DNA of 64,000 nt from Listeria goaensis. Its GTDB lineage: Bacteria; Bacillota; Bacilli; Lactobacillales; Listeriaceae. The notes under the pieces are model-generated. The model saw only the letters and a list, made by a program, of their open reading frames with translations. It searched no databases and had not been told where the DNA came from. Position 1 is the stretch's first letter; every line of letters starts with the position of its first letter. Location: positions 1 to 64,000 of the forward strand of contig NZ_FYBQ01000006.1 in NCBI RefSeq assembly GCF_900186125.1, given 5' to 3'. The translations under genes were made by a program, and so were the position numbers. This document shows positions 59,004 through 64,000 of this stretch, piece by piece.

Positions 59004-59810
59004 ATGAAAAAATTATCTCGTTTATTATCAACACTTGGATCTCTGTCAATTGTCGGAACAATGATTTATATATTCTTTTTGAGTAACGATGACTTAAGTG
59101 TCACCGTTGAAAGTTCTCTATTCAAAATTGGAATTTACGGCGGTATTGCATTAATCGTTTGTTCCACACTACTTTCCCTTTTCGGACTCAAAAGCGCAAA
59201 GGTGAAAAACGGGGAAGCCGCATTAGGCATCATTCGTAACTTCACCCAAACAGGAACTTACGTGAACGAACAGCCACAAGTCGAAATCCAATTAGATGTC
59301 GTCAAACGCTCTGGCGAAAATTTCCAAGGACAGGTGACAACCATTGTTCCCCTGACACAATTAGCAGCCTTACAAATTGGCGCTCCAATCCAAGTTGTAA
59401 CAAATGATGCGCGAAAAGTCGGACTTCCTAAAAATGGCGACCCAACGCTTTCACAAGATGAAACACAACATTTATTTGAAGAATTCGGGATAAAACAAGG
59501 ATTCATGGATGCGGAAGCCGTTAAAATTGGTAGAGAGGGTGTCAAAAGTTATGCTACAGTAACTGGAATGCGACCTCTAAACAGCATGTCTGACGCCAAA
59601 GTAACCGTTTCTCTAGACCTGGAAGTAGCGCTAAAAGATCACACAACAAAGCTCGTTACTGTTGAAAAAACGGTGTTTAATGAAGCACTCGACCAAATCC
59701 AACCGGGAAGGGTCATTGAAGTCATTTATCTGGAAAATAATGTTGAAAAACTTGTGATTCAAACAAAAAGTTCGGCAGAAAAAACGTTTCACGCCATACT
59801 CAATGAATGA
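59004..59810 (+). CDS. Hypothetical membrane protein cotranscribed with the HTH-TPR regulator
   Basis: 268 residues. Two N-terminal transmembrane helices (about 8-27 and 42-63) are followed by two similar beta-rich domains (about 72-135: LGIIRNFTQTGTYVNEQPQVEIQLDV; and 180-255: ATVTGMRPLNSMSDAKVTVSLDLEV). Each ends in a hydrophobic strand of the type PIQVVTN/VIEVIYLEN, suggesting an internal duplication. The large domain is probably cytoplasmic. I do not recognise the family. The 10-base spacing to the regulator suggests a functional link, such as membrane sequestration or signal input. Confidence 0.75.
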   Translation: MKKLSRLLSTLGSLSIVGTMIYIFFLSNDDLSVTVESSLFKIGIYGGIALIVCSTLLSLFGLKSAKVKNGEAALGIIRNFTQTGTYVNEQPQVEIQLDVVKRSGENFQGQVTTIVPLTQLAALQIGAPIQVVTNDARKVGLPKNGDPTLSQDETQHLFEEFGIKQGFMDAEAVKIGREGVKSYATVTGMRPLNSMSDAKVTVSLDLEVALKDHTTKLVTVEKTVFNEALDQIQPGRVIEVIYLENNVEKLVIQTKSSAEKTFHAILNE

Positions 59811-59822
59811 TAAACACAAAAC

Positions 59823-59860
59823 AAATCCCCAGCAAATCAAGAGTTGCTGGGGATTTTTAC
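59823..59860. terminator. Terminator after the HTH-TPR operon
   Basis: AAATCCCCAGCAA (59823-59835) pairs perfectly with TTGCTGGGGATTT (59844-59856), T-rich on the plus side. It faces rsmI from the opposite direction. Confidence 0.9.
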
Positions 59861-59908
59861 GTTGCTGCTTGACAGCAAGTTTTCTAATCTCTTTTGAAAT
59901 TGTCCATA

Positions 59909-60793
59909 TCAATCACTCTTTTGATCCAGCTCATGATACGCCCCATAAACTTCACGTTTTGGGAGTTCGCGTTCTTTCATGACTATTTTAATTGCTTCTT
60001 TTGAGGATAGATCATTTTGTGCCATCACACTTTCAACGTGCGCTTTAATGGTTAGGTTGGTCCACCAGGCGGCGGTTGTTGACGTGGGATTTTCGTTTCC
60101 TTCGATAATTAGACAAAATTCGCCACGGACGTTCTCGTTTTCAGCCCAAGTGAGTGCTTCCGAAATTGTGCCGCGGAGAAATTCTTCGTAGCGTTTCGTG
60201 AGTTCGCGACAGAGCGTGATTTTGCGCGATTCACCCGTGATTTTCGCCATCGCTTTGAGCGTTTCTTTGAGGCGATGTGGGGATTCGTATAAAATCCATG
60301 TTTCGCGGCGTTCGGATAGTTCAAGGAGTGCTTCTTTTCGCTCTTTATTTTGTCGCGGCAGGAAACCATAGAAATAAAACGGCTGCGGGGCAAGGCCTGA
60401 CGCGATGAGTGCGGTTAAAGCGGCGTTTGCTCCGGGGAGTGGAATGACTGTCAAATTTTCGGCAAGGCACGCCGCAACAAGTTCGTGGCCGGGATCGGAA
60501 ATGGACGGCATTCCGGCGTCACTTACGAGCGCGATTTTCATGCCGCCTGCAATTTGTTTGACCAGTTCATTTTGGCGACCAAGCTCACTGTATTGATGGT
60601 AGCTCACCATTTTTGTGTGGATATCAAAATGGTTAAGCAGTTTAATCGTGTTTCGCGTATCCTCCGCAGCAATTAAATCGGCGTCACTAAGCATGCGAAT
60701 CGCACGGAAAGTCATATCCTCCAAGTTGCCAATTGGTGTCGGGACCAAATAAAGCGCGCCGGCCTCTCGTTCAAAACTCTTCTGTGATTTCAC
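59909..60793 (-). CDS. rsmI: 16S rRNA (cytidine1402-2'-O)-methyltransferase
   Basis: 294 residues, tetrapyrrole-methylase fold. Visible are LYLVPTPIGNLEDMTFRA at the start, AAEDTRNTIKLLNHF, VSDAGMPSISDPG and PLPGANAALTALIASGL. Methylates C1402 in the decoding centre. The start is GTG with AAGGAGGGGG upstream. It overlaps the yazA stop by about 23 bases. Confidence 0.96.
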   Translation of the reverse strand: MKSQKSFEREAGALYLVPTPIGNLEDMTFRAIRMLSDADLIAAEDTRNTIKLLNHFDIHTKMVSYHQYSELGRQNELVKQIAGGMKIALVSDAGMPSISDPGHELVAACLAENLTVIPLPGANAALTALIASGLAPQPFYFYGFLPRQNKERKEALLELSERRETWILYESPHRLKETLKAMAKITGESRKITLCRELTKRYEEFLRGTISEALTWAENENVRGEFCLIIEGNENPTSTTAAWWTNLTIKAHVESVMAQNDLSSKEAIKIVMKERELPKREVYGAYHELDQKSD

Positions 60794-61055
60794 CCGTTTC
60801 CCCCTCCTTCAAATAAATTTCCTTCTGCTTCCGCGACAACTTTTTAAACGCAGCTTCCGCTTTGGTGGCCTCGCTTCTGGTTAAAAATTTCTCCGTGTGA
60901 ATAACCTTGACGGGACGCCTCGTTTTGGTGTATTTACAGCGAATGCCGGCATTATGTTCGGCTTCGCGGCGCAAAACATCAGTCGTATAGCCGCCGTAGA
61001 ACGTGTCGTCGTTACATTTTAATACGTAGAAAAAATGTTCACTTGCCTTCGCCAT
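60771..61055 (-). CDS. yazA: GIY-YIG nuclease superfamily protein (YazA/YhbQ-like)
   Basis: 94 residues, one GIY-YIG domain: HFFYVLKCNDDTFYGGYTTDVLRREAEHNAG, here as FYVLK/FYGGYT. Members may act in DNA repair; function is unsettled. Overlaps trmN6 by 17 bases and rsmI by 23, so the three are coupled, as in Bacillus (yabB-yazA-rsmI). Confidence 0.94.
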   Translation of the reverse strand: MAKASEHFFYVLKCNDDTFYGGYTTDVLRREAEHNAGIRCKYTKTRRPVKVIHTEKFLTRSEATKAEAAFKKLSRKQKEIYLKEGETGEITEEF

Positions 61056-61788
61056 ATAGAATCTCCTTTAAAAGTGGGGTGTAGTCGCCGTTTTGTTCGT
61101 GCACAAAAATGGGTGGCAAGTAGCGCACGCCTGATTTCGCATCCTTTATCCCTTCAACAAGAACCATATTGGCGTCGCGGTCTAGGTGAGGGTGAACAAA
61201 TTGCACGCGCTTTGGTTCCAAGCGATATTTGCGCATAAAATCCATGATGTCAACGAGGCGGTCAGGACGGTGAACAAAGCTTGCTTTGCCGCCTTGTCTG
61301 AGAAGCTCTGCGCTCACTCGGACGGTGTCTTCAAGGGTACACATGACTTCATGGCGCGCAATTTTATAGTGCTCATTGGCGTTCACCTTGCTAGATGGGG
61401 GCGTGTTGAAATACGGCGGATTGCATGTCACAATTTGATGTTTTTCCTTACCAAGCGTTTTTGTGACCTCACGAAGATCCGCTTCTAAAATGGTAATTTG
61501 GGCAGCTAATTGGTTGTATGAAACACTTCGGCGCGCCATGTCGGCTAGTCGTGGTTGAATCTCAACAGCCGTGATGGGAACTTCCGTGTGCTTGCTAAGA
61601 AGGAGAGGAATAATGCCATTTCCGCTGCAAAGGTCCACGATATCGCCTTTTTTTCGGGGAATGTATGTAAAATGGGCCAGCAAAACGGCGTCAAGAGAAA
61701 ACGAAAAGACAGATGGACTCTGAATAATCCGCATTTCTTCTGCAAGTAAATAATCAAGTCGTTCGTCATCTCTTAACAATCGTTTCAT
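61039..61788 (-). CDS. trmN6: tRNA1(Val) (adenine37-N6)-methyltransferase TrmN6
   Basis: 249 residues, SAM-dependent methyltransferase. SAM motif IVDLCSGNGIIPLLLSKH and catalytic CNPPYFNTP are visible; EEMRIIQSPSVFSFSLDAVLLAHF is the family N-terminus. The B. subtilis counterpart is yabB. First gene of the trmN6-yazA-rsmI cluster; yabA precedes it with its own terminator. Confidence 0.93.
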   Translation of the reverse strand: MKRLLRDDERLDYLLAEEMRIIQSPSVFSFSLDAVLLAHFTYIPRKKGDIVDLCSGNGIIPLLLSKHTEVPITAVEIQPRLADMARRSVSYNQLAAQITILEADLREVTKTLGKEKHQIVTCNPPYFNTPPSSKVNANEHYKIARHEVMCTLEDTVRVSAELLRQGGKASFVHRPDRLVDIMDFMRKYRLEPKRVQFVHPHLDRDANMVLVEGIKDAKSGVRYLPPIFVHEQNGDYTPLLKEILYGEGK

Positions 61789-61796
61789 CTCCTTAG

Positions 61797-61832
61797 AAAA
61801 GGCCTCTCCCCGTTTTCCGAGAGAAAGGCCAT
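61797..61832 (-). terminator. yabA terminator
   Basis: GGCCTTTCTCTC pairs with GGGGAGAGGCC on the minus strand, with TTTTCT following. It lies between yabA and trmN6. Confidence 0.75.
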
Positions 61833-61834
61833 GT

Positions 61835-62209
61835 TTACTTTTTATTTAATAATGATAGGCAAAACAAGCAATCTTCGTCATTGCCGCGCGGGCTGCCGAA
61901 GTGAACGTTGCAGACGTGAAAACCTTCTTTATAAAGCTTCACTAAATTTTCGTGGCCGGCGTTTTGTTCAATCATTTGTTGCATCGCTTCTTTGCGTTCT
62001 TTTGCCATGACGCCTTTTTCATGTAAGTCTTGCAATTTTTCGCTCGACTCTCCTTGGCGCTTTCGCAAAAGATCATTTTCGAATTCTAGGCGGTTATTTT
62101 CTTCAATCATTTGGGCTAAGCTCGTTTTGAGTTCGCCAAGCTGTTGATAAAGCTCACCAATTTGTTCTTCCATGTTGCTTACTGAATCAAAAAGTGCTTT
62201 TTTCTCCAT
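61835..62209 (-). CDS. yabA: Replication initiation control protein YabA
   Basis: 124 residues. An N-terminal coiled coil (about 5-55: [33 protein letters not shown]) forms the tetramer. A C-terminal zinc domain has HVCNVHFG and CLFC (Cys114 and Cys117). YabA binds DnaA and DnaN and limits re-initiation. The ATG at 62209 follows GAGGTG; the GTG three codons earlier lies on the SD. Confidence 0.95.
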   Translation of the reverse strand: MEKKALFDSVSNMEEQIGELYQQLGELKTSLAQMIEENNRLEFENDLLRKRQGESSEKLQDLHEKGVMAKERKEAMQQMIEQNAGHENLVKLYKEGFHVCNVHFGSPRGNDEDCLFCLSLLNKK

Positions 62210-62219
62210 TATTTTCACC

Positions 62220-63044
62220 TCAAGACTTTGCTAGAAATGAGTTAAACGGACGGATTTCATCTAATGCGTATTCAAGAATCGTTTCTTCTTCAGGCATGCG
62301 TACCTGCAAAAGACGTTGTAACAAGTTGATGCCTGTTACTTTCGCTTCAGTTCCTTCTGGCGTTGTGATGACCGTTCCGACATCTGGCATTTCTCGTTTT
62401 GCAACTTCATATTCATCGTTTTCATATTTCAAACAGCACATTAAGCGTCCACATAAACCTGAAATTTTTGTAGGGTTAAGCGATAAATTTTGGTCTTTCG
62501 CCATTTTAATTGATACGGGTTCGAAATCACCTAGGAAAGTGGAACAACAAAGCATGCGTCCACATGGTCCGATTCCGCCAAGCAATTTGGCTTCATCTCG
62601 CACACCAATTTGCCGCAACTCGATACGTGTTCTGAATACGGAAGCTAGATCTTTCACGAGCTCACGGAAATCCACACGACCTTCTGCTGTAAAATAAAAA
62701 ATGATTTTATTTCGGTCAAACGTATAATCAACATCGACTAGGTTCATATCAATTTTGTGTTCCATAATTTTTTCTGCGCAAAGACTGAGCGCTTCACTAC
62801 AAGATTCACGGTTTTCTGCTACGCATTTATAGTCTGCCTTCGTTGCGATTCGCACAACATTTTTAAGTGGTAAGACCACATCTTCTTCGTCGACAAACCT
62901 AGGTTCAATGACGGCGCGCCCAAATTCAATCCCCTGCGCATTTTCTACAATAACGCCCTGATCCTCAGCAATGTCTAAATCGCCAGGCGAAAAATAGTAT
63001 ATTTTACCAGCGTCTTTAAATCTGACACCAACAATTTTAATCAA
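62220..63044 (-). CDS. ricT: RicT/YaaT (PSP1 domain) regulatory iron-sulfur complex subunit
   Basis: 274 residues with a PSP1 domain and a cysteine set ([34 protein letters not shown]) that in B. subtilis binds an Fe-S cluster in the RicA-RicF-RicT complex, affecting RNase Y cleavage. It overlaps holB by eight bases and precedes yabA, the conserved order. Confidence 0.95.
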   Translation of the reverse strand: MIKIVGVRFKDAGKIYYFSPGDLDIAEDQGVIVENAQGIEFGRAVIEPRFVDEEDVVLPLKNVVRIATKADYKCVAENRESCSEALSLCAEKIMEHKIDMNLVDVDYTFDRNKIIFYFTAEGRVDFRELVKDLASVFRTRIELRQIGVRDEAKLLGGIGPCGRMLCCSTFLGDFEPVSIKMAKDQNLSLNPTKISGLCGRLMCCLKYENDEYEVAKREMPDVGTVITTPEGTEAKVTGINLLQRLLQVRMPEEETILEYALDEIRPFNSFLAKS

Positions 63045-64000
63045 TTGAATGACCTCCCTGAACTTTTAATACAAGTTGCTCCATTAAAAGTTGCGGATTC
63101 ATATTTGAATCCAGTTTTGTTTTAGCACTCAAAATTAGTTCGATATCAAGGGTAATTTTCGTTAACGAAAATTTAAGTGCATCGTTTTTTAGCATGTCTT
63201 TTTGTCCCACACAAATCAGTTGATATTCCGGAGAAAGCGCCATATGTAGCACATCCCGGAGCAGAAGCATGAACAAATCTAGCCCGATTTTAAGATTCTC
63301 TTTTTCCTTAAATAACGGCATCCATGTTTCCTGAATAAAAATAAGTGGATTTGGGCCCGAATGATACAAACCTTCATATAATTTTACGGCGGCACTTCTT
63401 GCATCTGCGAAAAATTCATCTTCTTCAAAGTGCATGGCTTCGTCGATACTTCCGGTTAAACTTGCGTATATTCGTGCTTTCTGTTCCGCAATTCCCGTAG
63501 CAACAAGTCGCTCGACCAGCTGATTAAAGTTCAATTCTTTAAATTGGACGGGCTGCAAACGCGAAGCAATAGTCGGTAAAATTTGGCTTTGATTTTCGGT
63601 TAAAAATAAAAGGAGCATGCCCGGCTCTGGTTCTTCAATAAATTTAAGAAGACTGTTTGCCGATTGAAGCGTCATTTTATCGGCTTCTTCAATAATAAGT
63701 ACTTTCTTGTCGGATTCCATACCTCGTTTCGTAAGCTCCATTTTCAGCTCACGAACTTGGTCGATTTTAATGCTTAATCCGTCAGGTTTTAAAAAGTGAA
63801 CGTCTGGATGGTTATGATTTTCGATTCGGGTACAATTGACACATTTCCCGCAAACAAGTGACTCTTTTGTCTGCTCTAAACAAAATAAACTTTTTGCGAG
63901 CCAAAGCGCCATTTGTTTTTTTTCAGTGCCTCTTGCCCCAGCAAATAAGTAGCCATGCGACAAGCGGTTAGAGGCTACTGATTGCGTAAAAAGATCCATA
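63037..64000 (-). CDS. holB: DNA polymerase III delta-prime subunit (5' end outside the window)
   Basis: Clamp-loader subunit. The visible part begins at MDLFTQSVASNRLSHGYLFAGARGTEKKQMAL. A zinc module CLEQTKESLVCGKCVNCTRI, IDQVRELK and LIIEEADKMTLQSANSLLKFIEEP follow. The modified P-loop GARGTEKKQ is typical of a non-hydrolysing subunit. The first visible ATG is at the window edge. Related proteins have some extra N-terminal residues (Bacillus 329), so the true start probably lies just outside. Overlaps ricT by eight bases. Confidence 0.93.
   Translation of the reverse strand, partial: MDLFTQSVASNRLSHGYLFAGARGTEKKQMALWLAKSLFCLEQTKESLVCGKCVNCTRIENHNHPDVHFLKPDGLSIKIDQVRELKMELTKRGMESDKKVLIIEEADKMTLQSANSLLKFIEEPEPGMLLLFLTENQSQILPTIASRLQPVQFKELNFNQLVERLVATGIAEQKARIYASLTGSIDEAMHFEEDEFFADARSAAVKLYEGLYHSGPNPLIFIQETWMPLFKEKENLKIGLDLFMLLLRDVLHMALSPEYQLICVGQKDMLKNDALKFSLTKITLDIELILSAKTKLDSNMNPQLLMEQLVLKVQGGHSID

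Overview
The window is a stretch of Listeria chromosome. It carries the conserved Bacillales block that runs from DNA polymerase delta-prime (holB) to lysS and an rRNA operon: holB-ricT-yabA-trmN6-yazA-rsmI, metG, tatD, yabE, rnmV, ksgA, veg, ispE, purR, two spoVG, glmU, prs, ctc, pth, mfd, a flippase, rqcP, divIC, yabR, a tilS-hprT fusion, ftsH, coaX, hslO, cysK, folP-folB-folK, dusB, lysS, then the 5' end of a 16S rRNA. Most genes are on the minus strand, so the window is inverted relative to the usual numbering. Listeria hallmarks are the fused tilS-hprT, duplicated spoVG, tandem LhrC-type small RNAs between cysK and folP, a sigma-B promoter before ctc, and the ldh/UPF0145/prs arrangement. 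The species cannot be fixed from this window.

The most telling absence is the virulence island LIPI-1 (prfA-plcA-hly-mpl-actA-plcB), which pathogenic species carry between prs and ldh. Here the interval holds a UPF0145 gene and a beta-glucoside PTS cassette (IIA, GH3 glucosidase, IIB, IIC, PRD regulator). The strain therefore appears non-haemolytic at this locus, from a species that lost or never had the island.

Layout. 1-480: 16S 5' end and tandem rRNA promoters. 480-4864: lysS, dusB and folate genes. 4865-5924: three LhrC-like sRNAs with an Fst/par-type type I toxin-antitoxin locus between the first and second. 5925-22541: housekeeping genes interrupted by two tandem lipoproteins. 22589-31665: ldh, the PTS cassette and prs. 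31723-34129: glmU, a probable short ORF/attenuator, and the spoVG pair. 34750-44555: MacAB-like exporter, purR, deacetylase, ispE, veg, ksgA, rnmV, yabE, tatD. 44627-48045: ABC exporter with a divergent TetR regulator. 48090-51005: metG and a sugar transporter. 51141-53928: a BlaI/M56 system with four PepSY repeats, then abrB. 53964-57199: the mannose/glucose PTS mptACD-manO behind a consensus sigma-54 promoter. 57713-59810: an HTH-TPR regulator with a membrane partner. 59909-63999: rsmI to holB.

The accessory parts are mainly sugar uptake (two PTS systems with dedicated regulation, one GRP-type transporter) and envelope sensing or export (M56/BlaI, two ABC exporters, lipoproteins). Small RNA regulation is concentrated in the cysK-folP gap.
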